The notes: generated from the sequence alone by a model not told the origin. Counted from the first letter of the stretch, positions 8,530 to 18,326 are shown. The stretch: DNA of 64,000 nucleotides from an uncultured Paracoccaceae bacterium (GCA_943787785.1 CALSNT010000009.1:124001-188000), one strand, 5' to 3'. Program-made: numbers and translations.

Positions 8530-9870
8530 ATGGCAGCAGTGACGATGAAACGGTTTAGTGCATTCGTGTTTCTGGTGGCTCTCGCCGGGTGTTTTGATCG
8601 GGACGTGATCCTCTCGGGGCAGCGTCAGGATGTTCGCTCGTTGCGTAGTGATGCCTTCGTGCCGGTCTCGGGCCCATCCGTCGGGCGTGCGGCAAATCAA
8701 TCGCTGCCGGTGGCATTGCCTGCTCCAGTCGTTAATTCCAGTTGGTCGCACCGCAGTGGCTCGGCCAGCCACTCACTTCAGCACCCCGCGCTGAACCAGA
8801 GCCTTCAGGTCGCCTGGAGTGTTTCAATTGGCAAGGGCAACAGCCGTAAGAACCAGATTACGGCGGATCCCGTGGTTGCGGGCGGGCGTATTTTTACGCT
8901 GGATAGCGAAAGCCGCGTAATGGCGCATTCGACCAACGGCGCAACCGTCTGGTCTCGCGATCTTGTACCACCCGGAGAACGGGCAGGGGACGCCTCTGGC
9001 GGCGGTATTGCCGTAGGCGGGGCGCGGGTCTTCGTCACCACGGGGTTCGGCAGGCTGGCTGCACTTGATATGGTCAGCGGTGGATTGATCTGGCAGCAAG
9101 ATCTGGAAAGCGCTGTTGCCGCCGCACCAACGGTCGTCGGCGACCTGGTGTACGTTGTGTCACGCGATGGCCGTGCCTGGGCGCTGAGCACCAGTAGCGG
9201 GCGTATTCAATGGCAGGTGCAGGGCACGCCTTCTCTTTCGGGAGCAGCCGGTGGAGCTGCGCCGGCGGTCAATGATCGTGTGGCGATTTTCCCGTTCTCG
9301 TCCGGGCAAATGATTGCGGCTTCGCGCCAGGGCGGCGCTCAGCTTTGGTCGGCTCAGGTATCCGGCGGCCGGTTGGGCCGCGGCTATACTGAAGTGACAG
9401 ATATATCCGGTGATCCGGTGATCGTAGGAGATACTGTTTATGCGGCGAACTACACAGGTCGTTCGGTTGCGGTATCGCTGGGGTCCGGTGAACTGAAATG
9501 GACCGCGAACGAAGGATCCGTCAGCCCTATGTGGGTTGCCGGGGGTTCGGTGTTCTTGATGTCGGACCAGAACGAGCTGGTTCGGTTGGACGCCTCGAAC
9601 GGGCGGCGCATCTGGGGCACTAAATTACCGTTGTTCGTCAAGTCAAAGATCAAGAAGCGCAAAAAGATCTTTGCCCACTTCGGCCCGGTTCTGGCTGGAG
9701 GACGCTTGTTGCTGGCTTCGAGCGATGGCGTTATCCGCTCGTTCAACCCAGAAAATGGCGCGCAGGTCGCAAGTTTTCCACTGTCTGGTGGAGCTGCGTC
9801 GAACCCGGTCGTGGCGGGGCGGACGCTGTATGTCGTGACCGCGAAGGGGAAACTGGTCGCGTATCGCTGA
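8530..9870 (+). CDS. bamB: Outer-membrane assembly lipoprotein BamB-like, PQQ-type beta-propeller
   Basis: A lipoprotein of about 446 residues. The signal ends in the lipobox L-A-G-C, so the mature protein starts at that cysteine and is lipidated. Repeated blades carry motifs such as V-V-A-G-G-R-I-F-T-L-D, V-F-V-T-T-G-F-G-R-L-A-A-L-D and L-I-W-Q-Q-D-L, as in PQQ-like repeat propellers. BamB assists the BAM complex in inserting beta-barrel proteins. Its position between the TPR gene and der, as in E. coli, supports the name. Starts at 8530 (M-A-A-V-T-M-K-R) and 8545 (M-K-R-F) are both possible; the second gives a more typical lipoprotein signal. A loop K-S-K-I-K-K-R-K-K near residue 375 is unusually basic. 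Confidence 0.85.
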   Translation: MAAVTMKRFSAFVFLVALAGCFDRDVILSGQRQDVRSLRSDAFVPVSGPSVGRAANQSLPVALPAPVVNSSWSHRSGSASHSLQHPALNQSLQVAWSVSIGKGNSRKNQITADPVVAGGRIFTLDSESRVMAHSTNGATVWSRDLVPPGERAGDASGGGIAVGGARVFVTTGFGRLAALDMVSGGLIWQQDLESAVAAAPTVVGDLVYVVSRDGRAWALSTSSGRIQWQVQGTPSLSGAAGGAAPAVNDRVAIFPFSSGQMIAASRQGGAQLWSAQVSGGRLGRGYTEVTDISGDPVIVGDTVYAANYTGRSVAVSLGSGELKWTANEGSVSPMWVAGGSVFLMSDQNELVRLDASNGRRIWGTKLPLFVKSKIKKRKKIFAHFGPVLAGGRLLLASSDGVIRSFNPENGAQVASFPLSGGAASNPVVAGRTLYVVTAKGKLVAYR

Positions 9871-10073
9871 TATGCTCGGCTGCGGGTGGTGATTGTAAGG
9901 CCGTGCCTCCGGCACTGAGTGCGACGGGGTGCGGTGGCAGCCTGTTTTGGTCTTTCCCAGAATATTGCTGAGAAAAAGGGGGCGCGGGTTTTGAGGCTGC
10001 GTGTCTACTGGGGCCTTTTCGTGCGCGGCGAAGGGGTGTAAGGGCGGGCTTTCGGAAACCGGAGCGGACCCTC

Positions 10074-11531
10074 GTGAGCTTTACACTCGCCATTGTCGGA
10101 CGGCCCAATGTTGGCAAATCGACGCTGTTCAACCGGCTGGTTGGGAAAAAACTGGCGTTGGTTGATGACCAGCCGGGTGTGACGCGCGATCTGCGCGAGG
10201 GCGCGGCGCGGCTGGGTGATTTACGCTTCACGGTGATCGATTCTGCCGGACTGGAGGAGGCTTTCGACGACAGCCTTCAGGGCCGGATGCGGCGATTGAC
10301 CGAGCGCGCGGTTGAAATGGCCGATGTCTGCTTGTTCATGATTGATGCGCGGGTCGGGGTAACACCGACGGACGAGGTCTTTGCGGACATTCTTCGAAAG
10401 AAAAATGCTCATGTGATCCTTGCGGCCAATAAGGCCGAGGGGCGCGCCGCTGAGGCTGGGTTGATCGACGCGTGGTCGCTGGGTCTGGGCGAGCCTCTGG
10501 CGCTGAGCGCCGAGCACGGCGAGGGGATGAGCGAGCTGCTAGCAATGCTGACACCGCTGGCCGATGAATTTGCCGAGCGGGCGGCGGCGGACGCGCCGGA
10601 CGTCGATGTTTCGGTCGAGGACGGCGAGTTTGATGAGGATGCTGGCTACGACACCTCCAAGCCGATGCAGGTTGCCATTCTGGGCCGTCCGAATGCGGGC
10701 AAATCGACGCTGGTGAACCAGTTTCTGGGTGAGGAGCGCCTGCTGACCGGGCCGGAGGCCGGGATCACACGGGATGCGATTTCGGTGACGCTGGACTGGG
10801 ACGGCCGCGCGATCCGGATGTTTGACACCGCCGGGGTTCGGAAAAAGGCCAAGGTGCAGGAGAAGCTGGAGAAGCTGAGCGTTTCCGACGGACTGCGGGC
10901 GGTTAAATTCGCCGAGGTCGTCGTCATCCTGCTGGACGCGGCGATCCCGTTCGAGCAGCAGGATCTGCGGCTTGCAGATCTGGCGGAACGCGAGGGGCGC
11001 GCCGTTGTTGTCGCCGTCAATAAGTGGGACATCGAAGAAGAAAAACAGGCCAAGCTGAAAGAGCTGCGCGAGGAATTCGCGCGTTTGTTGCCCCAGCTGC
11101 GTGGTGCACCTCTGGTGACGGTCTCGGCCAAGACCGGGCGCGGGTTGGATCGGTTGCGCGCCGCGGTGATCAAGGCACATGAAGTGTGGAACCGGCGTGT
11201 TCCGACTTCGGTGCTGAACCGTTGGCTGGGCGATATGGTCGCGGCACATCCGCCCCCGGCGCCGGGTGGGCGGCGCATCAAGATCAGATATATGACACAA
11301 GTGAAGACCCGGCCTCCGGGGTTTGTGGCGATGTGTTCGTTGCCTGAAAAGCTGCCGGCGAGTTATACGCGGTATCTGGTCAACGGGCTTCGTGATGATT
11401 TTGACATGCCAGGCACGCCGATCCGGTTCACGATGCGGTCTCAGGCCGAGGACAACCCATATAAGAACCGCAAGAAATCAACGCCGTCGCGGTTGAGGAA
11501 GCATTTGGGGCAGGGACGGGCGGACGAATAG
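10074..11531 (+). CDS. der: Ribosome biogenesis GTPase Der
   Basis: A 485-residue double-Era GTPase needed for 50S subunit maturation. The first G domain starts at residue 5 with G-R-P-N-V-G-K-S-T (G1), then D-S-A-G-L (G3) and N-K-A-E (G4). An acidic linker (about 170-195) joins it to the second domain with [14 protein letters not shown] and N-K-W-D. The C-terminal KH-like domain contains the conserved R-F-T-M-R-S region and ends in a basic tail. The start is a GTG at 10074, the only one that keeps the standard N-terminus. About 200 bases separate it from bamB. Confidence 0.97.
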   Translation: MSFTLAIVGRPNVGKSTLFNRLVGKKLALVDDQPGVTRDLREGAARLGDLRFTVIDSAGLEEAFDDSLQGRMRRLTERAVEMADVCLFMIDARVGVTPTDEVFADILRKKNAHVILAANKAEGRAAEAGLIDAWSLGLGEPLALSAEHGEGMSELLAMLTPLADEFAERAAADAPDVDVSVEDGEFDEDAGYDTSKPMQVAILGRPNAGKSTLVNQFLGEERLLTGPEAGITRDAISVTLDWDGRAIRMFDTAGVRKKAKVQEKLEKLSVSDGLRAVKFAEVVVILLDAAIPFEQQDLRLADLAEREGRAVVVAVNKWDIEEEKQAKLKELREEFARLLPQLRGAPLVTVSAKTGRGLDRLRAAVIKAHEVWNRRVPTSVLNRWLGDMVAAHPPPAPGGRRIKIRYMTQVKTRPPGFVAMCSLPEKLPASYTRYLVNGLRDDFDMPGTPIRFTMRSQAEDNPYKNRKKSTPSRLRKHLGQGRADE

Positions 11532-11649
11532 CCGCTGCGCGACGCTGGATGCGTTCGGCTGAGCTGTTTTGGCTCGATTAAGATTGGGGTATCATAATAC
11601 CTAAATATTATCACATTGTTTTATAACGATATTTTCCGGTTCACTGTCC

Positions 11650-11677
11650 TTGACGCGCCCAATAAAACGCTTACAAC
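11650..11677 (+). promoter_or_regulatory. Predicted sigma-70 promoter of rplM-rpsI
   Basis: TTGACG at 11650-11655 and TACAAC at 11672-11677 are 16 bases apart and lie about 30 bases before the rplM ATG at 11715. They form a good housekeeping promoter for this group. The AT-rich stretch just upstream (11585-11635) could act as an UP-type element. This is prediction only. Confidence 0.5.
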
Positions 11678-11714
11678 CCGCCCATCCGAGATTTCCCTGA
11701 TAGGGCAGACCAAA

Positions 11715-12179
11715 ATGAGCACCTTCACCGCTACTCCGGCGGATATCGAGAAAAGCTGGATCCTGATCGACGCCGAAGGCGTTGTTCTGGGCCGCTTGGC
11801 TTCGATCATCGCCATGCGCTTGCGCGGCAAGCACAAGGCGTCATTCACGCCGCATATGGACATGGGCGACAATGTCATCGTCATCAACGCCGACAAGGTA
11901 CAGATGACTGGCAACAAACGCACCGACAAGACCTATTACCGCCACACCGGCTATCCGGGCGGGATCAAGTCGACTACGGCTGAAAAGATCCTCGAGGGCA
12001 ATTATCCCGAGCGGGTTCTGACCCTGGCCGTCAAGCGCATGCTTCCGGGCAACAAGCTGAGCCGTCAGCTGATGACCAACCTGCGCGTCTATGCAGGGGC
12101 CGAGCATCCGCATGAGGCGCAGGATCCTACCGTTTTGGATGTGAAATCCATGAACCCTAAAAACACGCGGGACTCGTAA
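11715..12179 (+). CDS. rplM: 50S ribosomal protein L13
   Basis: A 154-residue L13, one of the early-assembly proteins of the large subunit. The conserved start [15 protein letters not shown] (residues 13-27) is followed by L-R-G-K-H-K, the motif [13 protein letters not shown] (about 72-84) and a C-terminal V-Y-A-G-A-E-H-P-H. The start at 11715 gives the MSTFTATP N-terminus usual in the group; a longer in-frame extension to 11616 would cross the predicted promoter and is rejected. It is followed after two bases by rpsI, the universal L13-S9 pair. Confidence 0.98.
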   Translation: MSTFTATPADIEKSWILIDAEGVVLGRLASIIAMRLRGKHKASFTPHMDMGDNVIVINADKVQMTGNKRTDKTYYRHTGYPGGIKSTTAEKILEGNYPERVLTLAVKRMLPGNKLSRQLMTNLRVYAGAEHPHEAQDPTVLDVKSMNPKNTRDS

Positions 12180-12181
12180 TC

Positions 12182-12715
12182 ATGGCTGATGAAATCAAAT
12201 CACTCGACGGACTGCGCGAAGCGGTTGGCGGCGACACGGTAACTTCCGATGCGCCTGCCGTCGAAGCGCCCGCCGCGCCGGTCGAGCAATCGACACCTGC
12301 AATCCACCGTGAGCCGGTTCGTGATGAGCTGGGTCGCTCCTACGCCACAGGCAAGCGCAAGGACGCGGTCGCCCGTGTCTGGATCAAGCCGGGTTCTGGC
12401 AAGGTTGTCGTGAATGGCAAGGAAATGCCGGTCTATTTCGCGCGGCCCGTGTTGCAGATGATACTGCGTCAGCCGTTCCAGGTAGCCGGTGTTGATGGCC
12501 AGTTCGACGTTATGGCGACGGTTGCAGGTGGTGGCCTTTCGGGTCAGGCCGGTGCGGTGAAGCACGGTATCTCCAAAGCGCTGCAGCTTTATGATCCAAG
12601 CCTTCGCCCGGCGCTGAAAGCCGCAGGCTTCCTGACCCGTGACAGCCGCGTGGTGGAACGCAAGAAGTTCGGTAAGGCCAAGGCCCGCAAGAGCTTCCAG
12701 TTCTCCAAGCGTTGA
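12182..12715 (+). CDS. rpsI: 30S ribosomal protein S9
   Basis: 177 residues, about 45 longer than E. coli S9. The extra part is an acidic, alanine/proline-rich N-terminal extension (residues 1-50) found in many alphaproteobacteria. The core begins at [14 protein letters not shown] and ends with the conserved basic tail S-F-Q-F-S-K-R, whose last residues reach the ribosomal P-site tRNA in known structures. It sits two bases after rplM and is closed by a strong terminator. Confidence 0.98.
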   Translation: MADEIKSLDGLREAVGGDTVTSDAPAVEAPAAPVEQSTPAIHREPVRDELGRSYATGKRKDAVARVWIKPGSGKVVVNGKEMPVYFARPVLQMILRQPFQVAGVDGQFDVMATVAGGGLSGQAGAVKHGISKALQLYDPSLRPALKAAGFLTRDSRVVERKKFGKAKARKSFQFSKR

Positions 12716-12738
12716 TCCTTCGGAGATCGAATTGCAGA

Positions 12739-12763
12739 GGGGTGCCTTCGGGCGCCCCTTTTT
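12739..12763 (+). terminator. Rho-independent terminator of rplM-rpsI
   Basis: GGGGTGCC (12739-12746), a TTCG tetraloop and GGCGCCCC (12751-12758) form an 8-base-pair stem with one G-T pair, followed by TTTTT. It lies 23 bases after the rpsI stop. Confidence 0.9.
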
Positions 12764-12862
12764 CGTCTGCGCCGCAACGGTGCGTCAGTTAACAGTTGCC
12801 GCGTCTCACCTGCCCCCTATTCTGAGGGGGACGGCGTTTGGGAGGGTACGGCAATCTCAGCC

Positions 12863-13720
12863 ATGCAGGATGACACGCGACGCGGACTGCTGTTGGTCAG
12901 TCCTCCGGCGATCTATGCGCTGCTGATGCTGGCCGCTCCGATGGCGGCGGTTCTGTTATTTTCGTTCTGGAGCCAGGACTTCCTGACGATCGACCGAACG
13001 TTTACAACCAAGAACTATGTCGAAGCGGTCAGCGATCCGCTGTATCGGGCGCTGCTGATCCGTTCGGTTGCCATCGCGCTGGCGGTGACCGTCGTGACGG
13101 TCGCGCTGGCCTATCCGGTCGCCTATTTCGTCAGCTTCCACGTTCATCCCAGCCGTAAATCGCTATGGATCTTCCTGATCACGATCCCGTTCTGGACCAG
13201 CTATCTGATCCGGGTATTTCTGTGGAAAGTGATCCTCGGGTTCAACGGAGTGCTGAATTCCTCTCTGCTGGGGCTTGGCGTGATTAATGAGCCGCTGACC
13301 TTCATCCTCTACAACCAGAACGCCGTTGTCATCACATTGGCTCACGCCTTCGCCCCGTTCGCGATCCTGCCGATCTTCGTGGCATTGGAACGCATAGATC
13401 GGTCGCTGTTGGAGGCCAGTCAAGACCTCGGCGAAAGCCGGTTTCGTACGTTCCTGCGGGTGACACTGCCGCTGTCAGTACCGGGGTTGGTGGCGGCTGT
13501 ACTGATCGTGTTCATCCCCACAATCGGCGACTATGTGACGCCGCGACTGGTTGGCGGGCCGAACGGATTGATGATCGCCAATATGATCCAGACGCAGTTC
13601 CTGAAGCTAAACAACGCCCCACTGGGGGCGGCGCTTGCGGTGGTGGCGATGGCCAGTGTGACGGTCATCTCGCTGCTGTTCATCTGGTTGAACCGGCGCA
13701 ATCTGAGGGCCCGGCGATGA
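12863..13720 (+). CDS. ABC transporter permease, spermidine/putrescine type (PotB-like)
   Basis: A 285-residue inner-membrane permease with six predicted helices; the first starts near residue 15 (L-L-L-V-S-P-P-A-I-Y-A-L-L). The cytoplasmic EAA loop that docks on the ATPase is visible as E-A-S-Q-D-L-G-E-S-R, followed by V-T-L-P-L-S-V-P-G near residue 190. Together with the next two genes it makes an importer of the PotABCD class, which takes up polyamines or related small cations. It is the first gene of a tightly overlapped operon. No periplasmic binding protein gene is present on either side, so that part must be encoded elsewhere. Confidence 0.88.
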   Translation: MQDDTRRGLLLVSPPAIYALLMLAAPMAAVLLFSFWSQDFLTIDRTFTTKNYVEAVSDPLYRALLIRSVAIALAVTVVTVALAYPVAYFVSFHVHPSRKSLWIFLITIPFWTSYLIRVFLWKVILGFNGVLNSSLLGLGVINEPLTFILYNQNAVVITLAHAFAPFAILPIFVALERIDRSLLEASQDLGESRFRTFLRVTLPLSVPGLVAAVLIVFIPTIGDYVTPRLVGGPNGLMIANMIQTQFLKLNNAPLGAALAVVAMASVTVISLLFIWLNRRNLRARR

Positions 13721-14526
13721 AGGGCGGCGGGCTGAGGTTATATGCGCTGATCTATCTGCTGTTCCTCTATGCGCCGATCATCCTGCTGCCGCTGTTTGCG
13801 TTCAACAGTTCGTCGATCATCGCCTTCCCGTTGCAGGGTTTCACCACTGAATGGTTCGCAGAATTGACCGGGGTCGAAGCACTGCACGGCGCACTGAAGA
13901 ATTCGCTGTTTGTGGCGGTTATCACGGCGGTGTTTTCAACCTGCCTGGGGATGTTTGCGGCGCGTGCCGGGGTGATGCACCAGTTTCCGGGTAAGGGGCC
14001 GATCATGGGGCTGATCATGCTGCCACTGGTGCTGCCCGAGGTGATCGTCGCGGTTTCTCTACTGGTGGTGGCGATCAATGTGCTGGGGATTGGGCTGTCG
14101 CTGTGGACGATCATCGCCGCGCATACGCTGATCTGCATGCCGTTTTCCATCGCGATCCTAAATTCGGCGTTTCAGAATCTGGATGCATCGTTGGAAGAAG
14201 CGGCCGTTGATCTGGGTGAGTCCCGTTGGTCGTCGTTTCGGCTGGTGACCTTGCCTTTGGTGATGCCAGGAATAATCGCCTCGACCCTAATCGCTTTCAC
14301 CATCAGCCTGGATGAGTTCATCATCGCATTCTTCCTGACCGGCGGCGAGCCGACCCTGCCGGTCTATATCTGGAGCCTGTTGCGCTTTCCCCAACGGGTG
14401 CCAGTGGTTATGGCGCTTGGGACGCTTCTGGTCGCCGTGTCGATCCTGTTGCTGACTATCGCCGAATTCTATCGTCGCCGGGGTGTACGTCGCTCGGGCC
14501 AGCAAGATCACGGAGGGTTCCTGTGA
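13717..14526 (+). CDS. ABC transporter permease, spermidine/putrescine type (PotC-like)
   Basis: A 269-residue permease, partner of the preceding one. The start overlaps the upstream stop by four bases (ATGA). An N-terminal helix (about 8-28) is followed by the typical F-N-S-S motif of PotC proteins (F-A-F-N-S-S-S-I-I). The EAA loop reads E-E-A-A-V-D-L-G-E-S-R, then L-P-L-V-M-P-G near residue 180. The C-terminus is short and basic. The pair should form the heterodimeric membrane pore of the importer. Confidence 0.88.
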   Translation: MKGGGLRLYALIYLLFLYAPIILLPLFAFNSSSIIAFPLQGFTTEWFAELTGVEALHGALKNSLFVAVITAVFSTCLGMFAARAGVMHQFPGKGPIMGLIMLPLVLPEVIVAVSLLVVAINVLGIGLSLWTIIAAHTLICMPFSIAILNSAFQNLDASLEEAAVDLGESRWSSFRLVTLPLVMPGIIASTLIAFTISLDEFIIAFFLTGGEPTLPVYIWSLLRFPQRVPVVMALGTLLVAVSILLLTIAEFYRRRGVRRSGQQDHGGFL

Positions 14527-15581
14527 GCGGACCGATCATTTCCCTGACCGGGGTGACCAAACACTATGGCAGTTTTCAGGCGCTGCAGCCGACCGATCTG
14601 GATATCCAGTCCGGCGAGTTCTTCTCGCTGCTCGGCCCATCGGGCTGCGGCAAGACCACGCTGCTGCGCACGATCGCGGGGTTCGAGACGCCCTCGGGCG
14701 GGGTCGTACGGATCGACGGGGCGGATATGGCCGGGGTGCCGCCGAACCGGCGTCCGACGAACTTGGTGTTCCAGAGCTACGCGATCTTTCCGCACTTGAG
14801 TGTGGCCGAGAATGTCGGGTTCGGGTTGCGCCGGTCCACCCAGTCGAAGGCGGAAAAGGCGGCGGCAGTGGAGGAGGCTTTGGGCATGGTCGGGCTGGAA
14901 GGCTATGGCCCGCGCCCGACCCACGCCATGTCAGGCGGGCAGCGTCAGCGGGTCGCACTGGCCCGCGCGCTGATCTTGAAGCCAAAGGTTCTGCTGCTGG
15001 ACGAACCCCTCAGCGCGCTTGACAAGAAGCTGCGCGAGCAGATGCAGGGAGAGCTGCGCCGACTGCAGCGTCAGGTGGGTATCACCTTCATTCTGGTAAC
15101 TCACGATCAGGAAGAAGCGCTGATCATGTCCGATCGGATCGCGGTGATGTTCGAGGGGCAGATCGCGCAGTTGGCAACGCCAGAAGCGTTGTACCGACAA
15201 CCCGACACTCGGCAGGTAGCGGATTTCATTGGTGTGATGAACTTTCTACCCGCGCAGTTCGTGGACGGATCCGCAGAGATTGCAGGTCTGGGCAGGGTGG
15301 ATTTACCTGATAATGAGGATGGCAGTGGTGTCGTCGGCCTCCGTCCGGAAACGCTTCAGGTGCTCTACGATGGAGCAGATGCACCGGCCCGGATTGCGGA
15401 AGGCGACGTGGTCGAGGTGACCTATTACGGCGATATGACCTATTACGATGTGCGATTCGACGGGGCCGACAAGCCAGTCACAATCTCAATGAAGAACCTC
15501 GCCGGGCGGGCCGTTCTGGAACGTGGCGCACGGGCACGGGTCGGGTGGGATCCGCGCGCGTTGGTGGTGTTCAGGGACTGA
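14523..15581 (+). CDS. ABC transporter ATP-binding protein, spermidine/putrescine type (PotA-like)
   Basis: A 352-residue ATPase that powers the importer. Walker A G-P-S-G-C-G-K-T-T is near residue 40, the Q-loop is F-Q-S-Y-A-I-F-P, the signature is M-S-G-G-Q-R-Q-R-V-A-L-A-R-A-L near 140 and Walker B is V-L-L-L-D-E-P-L-S-A-L-D. The H-loop follows at V-T-H-D-Q-E-E-A. The C-terminal 100 residues form a TOBE domain, as in PotA and related CUT1/MOI ATPases. It starts with GTG at 14523, overlapping the PotC-like stop by four bases. Its 3' end overlaps the convergent FkbM gene by 11 bases. Confidence 0.93.
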   Translation: MSGPIISLTGVTKHYGSFQALQPTDLDIQSGEFFSLLGPSGCGKTTLLRTIAGFETPSGGVVRIDGADMAGVPPNRRPTNLVFQSYAIFPHLSVAENVGFGLRRSTQSKAEKAAAVEEALGMVGLEGYGPRPTHAMSGGQRQRVALARALILKPKVLLLDEPLSALDKKLREQMQGELRRLQRQVGITFILVTHDQEEALIMSDRIAVMFEGQIAQLATPEALYRQPDTRQVADFIGVMNFLPAQFVDGSAEIAGLGRVDLPDNEDGSGVVGLRPETLQVLYDGADAPARIAEGDVVEVTYYGDMTYYDVRFDGADKPVTISMKNLAGRAVLERGARARVGWDPRALVVFRD

Positions 15582-16311
15582 AGGCCGTTTCGCCTGGGCC
15601 CAGATACCAGTCGTCAAAATACGAGATTTCAGGCAGGATCTGCCGATATCCGTGCTTGCTTAGTAGTGCGTGAATCTGTTTCCGGTAGGGATAGAAATTG
15701 TGCTCCACAGTGATCACGCGGAACCGGTATTTGGCGAAGTCAAATGCGTGTAGAATCTCGAATTCTGACCCTTCGGTATCGACAGAAAGATAGTCAATGA
15801 CCTGCGGCGCGTCGTGCTTTCGCAGCATGTCGAGAAGCGAGATGGTTTTCACTGGATATGTTTCGCCCTGCCTGCGCTTCTTAAATTTCGCATCGCGCTT
15901 TAGCGACGACATCGGGCCGCTGGCGGCTTGTGTGAATTCCAGCGTCGCGCCGGTTTCGCTGTAGACACAATCCGTCTCGATCGTTGCATCCGGGCGATTT
16001 TCAAACAGCGCTTCGTGCCACATTGTTGCCGGCTCGCCCAGGATTCCGCGCCAACCAAAGTCACGCTCCAACAGTACACTGTTGCTGAGTGTCAGGCCGT
16101 CGCATGCGCCAAATTCTACGAAAAACCCGTCGTCCACAAAATCGCAGACGCACAGTGCGAACAAATCCTGGCGCAGTTGCGATGGTGACGACGCCAGGAG
16201 ACTCTCGCAGCGTGCGCGCATTGACCTGGGCATCTGAGCAAGAAATGCCGCATCGCACTCAGGCTGCGGCGGAGGTTTGTTCTTGGGCCTTCTCAGCCGG
16301 AAATTTTTCAA
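15571..16311 (-). CDS. FkbM family SAM-dependent methyltransferase
   Basis: 246 residues. The motif F-F-V-E-F-G-A-C-D-G-L (about 62-72) is the SAM-binding loop I of the FkbM family. D-Y-L-S-V-D-T-E-G-S-E-F-E-I-L (about 170-184) is the family's second hallmark. FkbM-type enzymes O-methylate sugars or natural products; the acceptor here is unknown. The N-terminus is basic and proline-rich and not a signal peptide, so the protein should be cytoplasmic. It stands alone, convergent with the PotA-like gene. Confidence 0.85.
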   Translation of the reverse strand: MKNFRLRRPKNKPPPQPECDAAFLAQMPRSMRARCESLLASSPSQLRQDLFALCVCDFVDDGFFVEFGACDGLTLSNSVLLERDFGWRGILGEPATMWHEALFENRPDATIETDCVYSETGATLEFTQAASGPMSSLKRDAKFKKRRQGETYPVKTISLLDMLRKHDAPQVIDYLSVDTEGSEFEILHAFDFAKYRFRVITVEHNFYPYRKQIHALLSKHGYRQILPEISYFDDWYLGPGETAFSP

Positions 16312-16441
16312 GTGGTCGATGGTAAACCTGTTAAGCGATGTCTGGTTTGATTAACTTAGGGTAATTCGTCGTTGCCGGAAATAACATCCGTGCGCGTTGG
16401 TGGTGTTCGCGAATTGATCTGGTCGGATGGGCCTGATGGTG

Positions 16442-16807
16442 TCACCCACACTTGCCAGGCGCAACGAGGACGTGGGAAACGCGACCGCTCTCATGTTGGC
16501 GGCGTTCGATGCAGGCGGTTTGCGTAGCTGTGTGGGCCAAGGCCAGCGAGCTTGTACTGACGCTGGCGCGTTGATTGTCGGGCAGATCAATAAGGAATCG
16601 CCAGCTCGTCCCGGTGTCGCTGCTCGTGCCAAACGATGAAATAACGGGGGCTGCGACGTATCCAATCACCTCATAAGGGTCCGGACGTGCGAACCACAGA
16701 TATGCACCACCGATAAAGACCGCGCCCGCACCCGCTCCAATCAGCCAGCCATGCTCCAGCCAATAATATTGAGCGTGTGGTGACAGATGTCGCAGCCACT
16801 TACGCAT
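16442..16807 (-). CDS. Small single-span membrane protein, function unknown
   Basis: 121 residues. One hydrophobic helix (about 23-39, I-G-A-G-A-G-A-V-F-I-G-G-A-Y-L-W-F) follows a short basic cytoplasmic start. The rest would be periplasmic and contains R-F-L-I-D-L-P-D and a final R-Q-H-E-S-G-R-V. The start overlaps the end of the TetR gene by eight bases, and the reading frame has the codon habit of its neighbours, so it is probably real and co-transcribed with the regulator. I do not recognise a family. Confidence 0.55.
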   Translation of the reverse strand: MRKWLRHLSPHAQYYWLEHGWLIGAGAGAVFIGGAYLWFARPDPYEVIGYVAAPVISSFGTSSDTGTSWRFLIDLPDNQRASVSTSSLALAHTATQTACIERRQHESGRVSHVLVAPGKCG

Positions 16808-17417
16808 CCGGCTTTATCAAACCCAGCCCGCGCAAATATATCCCGATGCCGGTTTCTAGCAGATCCTCGGGCTCGAACGGGCTTTTGGTGCCCGGAGAGC
16901 CGCGTGCGAACAGTTCTACGACGCCGTGGCTAAGCGCCCAGATATGGGCCGAGAACATTTGTGGCGGTGGGCGTTTTTCGGGGGGGATGTGCTTGGACAG
17001 ATCGGTTGCGGCTTTTTCCAGGACGCCCAATGCACGGTTGGCGACGGCGGCGAGTTCCGGCGAGCGGTTGATCGAGATGCCGCTTTCGAACATCGCGACA
17101 TAGTGGCCGGGGTACTTTCGCGCGAAGGCAAGGTAGGCGCGGCCTGTCGACTCAAACGCGGCGAGCGCTGAGGGTTGCCCACCAGCGTAGGCGTACTCCA
17201 TCAGATCGCCGAACACCTCATAGCCCTCGCGGGCAGCTTCGGCGATCAGGTCATCGCGGCCTTCAAAATGGCGATAGACTGCAGCTGGCGTTACACCAGC
17301 CTGCTTGGCGGCCTCGGACAGGGTGAAACCCGTCGGCCCTTTCGCCTCGATCAGTTGCAGTGCGCCTTCGACAAGCGCCGCCTTGAGGTTGCCGTGGTGA
17401 TAACCGCGTTTAGGCAT
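16800..17417 (-). CDS. TetR/AcrR family transcriptional regulator with WHG-type C-terminal domain
   Basis: About 205 residues from the start [12 protein letters not shown] at 17417. An upstream frame adds 21 residues but runs into the 3' end of the PPK2 gene. The helix-turn-helix lies at about 28-50 ([12 protein letters not shown], then V-Y-R-H-F). The C-terminal half, with [12 protein letters not shown] and [11 protein letters not shown], resembles the WHG/TetR_C_33 ligand-binding domain. It probably represses nearby or unlinked genes; its operator is not known. It starts 7 bases inside the end of the broken PPK2 frame. Confidence 0.88.
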   Translation of the reverse strand: MPKRGYHHGNLKAALVEGALQLIEAKGPTGFTLSEAAKQAGVTPAAVYRHFEGRDDLIAEAAREGYEVFGDLMEYAYAGGQPSALAAFESTGRAYLAFARKYPGHYVAMFESGISINRSPELAAVANRALGVLEKAATDLSKHIPPEKRPPPQMFSAHIWALSHGVVELFARGSPGTKSPFEPEDLLETGIGIYLRGLGLIKPDA

Positions 17418-18274
17418 GCCAGATTTCGGGGCCTCCGGCGATGTCCGGATCGGCAACGCCAATGTCGGACTGATGCGCATATTCGACGCGGTTCAGCACG
17501 TGGCGGATCGCGGCCAGCCGGGCACGTCTCTTGTCGTCAGACCGCACGACCGTCCAAGGTGCATGATCGGTATGGCTGGCGTCGAAGGTCTCGGCAATTG
17601 ACTTGGAATAGGCATCCCATTTGGGCAGGCCTTTTACGTCAATGCTGCTGAGTTTCCATTGTTTCAGCGCATCCTTTTCGCGCTTCAGGAACCGGCGCAG
17701 CTGTTCCGGGCGGCTGACGTTCAGCCAGAGTTTAATCAATATGACGCCTTCGTTGACCAACATCTCCTCGAATTTCGGAACCTGAACGAAGAAATGCTCG
17801 CGTTGTTCCGGGGTGCAAAAGCCAAACACATTCTCGACCACGCCGCGATTGTACCAGGATCGGTCGAAGAGAACGATCTCGCCCTCGGTGGGCAGGTGTT
17901 GGATATAGCGCTGGAAGTACCATTCTCCGGCTTCACGGTCACTCGGTTTGCTGAGGGCAACCGTGCGCACAACGCGCGGGTTCATGTTTTCGCGAAACCG
18001 CTTGATCGTGCCACCCTTACCCCGCGGCATCGCGCCCTTCAAAAACCACGACTATGCGTTTGCCAGTCTCTTTGACGTCGGCTTGCAGGCGCACCAGTTC
18101 GCGCTGCACCACATCCATGTCGGCCTCGTAAGATTTAGTCTTCATCCGTTCGGAATAGGGGAAGTTTTCTGCCAGGATATCGTCCTTGTCGGCATGTTGA
18201 ATCGCTTTACGAACTTGCGAAGGGGCGTCGTCCTCAAAATAGCGGCTGATTGCGCCGTCAAAAGGCAGGTGCAT
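17410..18274 (-). pseudogene. ppk2: Polyphosphate kinase 2 gene with a frameshift in Walker A
   Basis: PPK2 enzymes transfer phosphate between polyphosphate and nucleotides. The frame starting at 18274 (M-H-L-P-F-D-G-A-I-S-R-Y-F) runs to [11 protein letters not shown] and then hits a stop. The rest, [15 protein letters not shown], continues one frame over to the stop at 17410. The break is a run of four G (plus-strand CCCC at 18020-18023) where three would restore G-R-D-A-A-G-K-G-G, the P-loop. Both halves are otherwise well kept: the lid and Walker B region F-D-R-S-W-Y-N-R is intact and total length is near the usual 290. A very recent mutation, a sequencing error in a homopolymer or slippage at the run could each explain this. 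Confidence 0.85.
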
Positions 18275-18326
18275 GTGCGTCGTCCCGTTATTGTTTAGGT
18301 GATTAACATCTAGGCGTTGCAGAGGC

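Noticed and set aside
18020-18023. Programmed frameshifting in ppk2
   Set aside because: A four-G run without a known slippery context and an immediate stop; PPK2 genes are not known to use it. A mutation or sequencing error is more likely, though slippage is not excluded.
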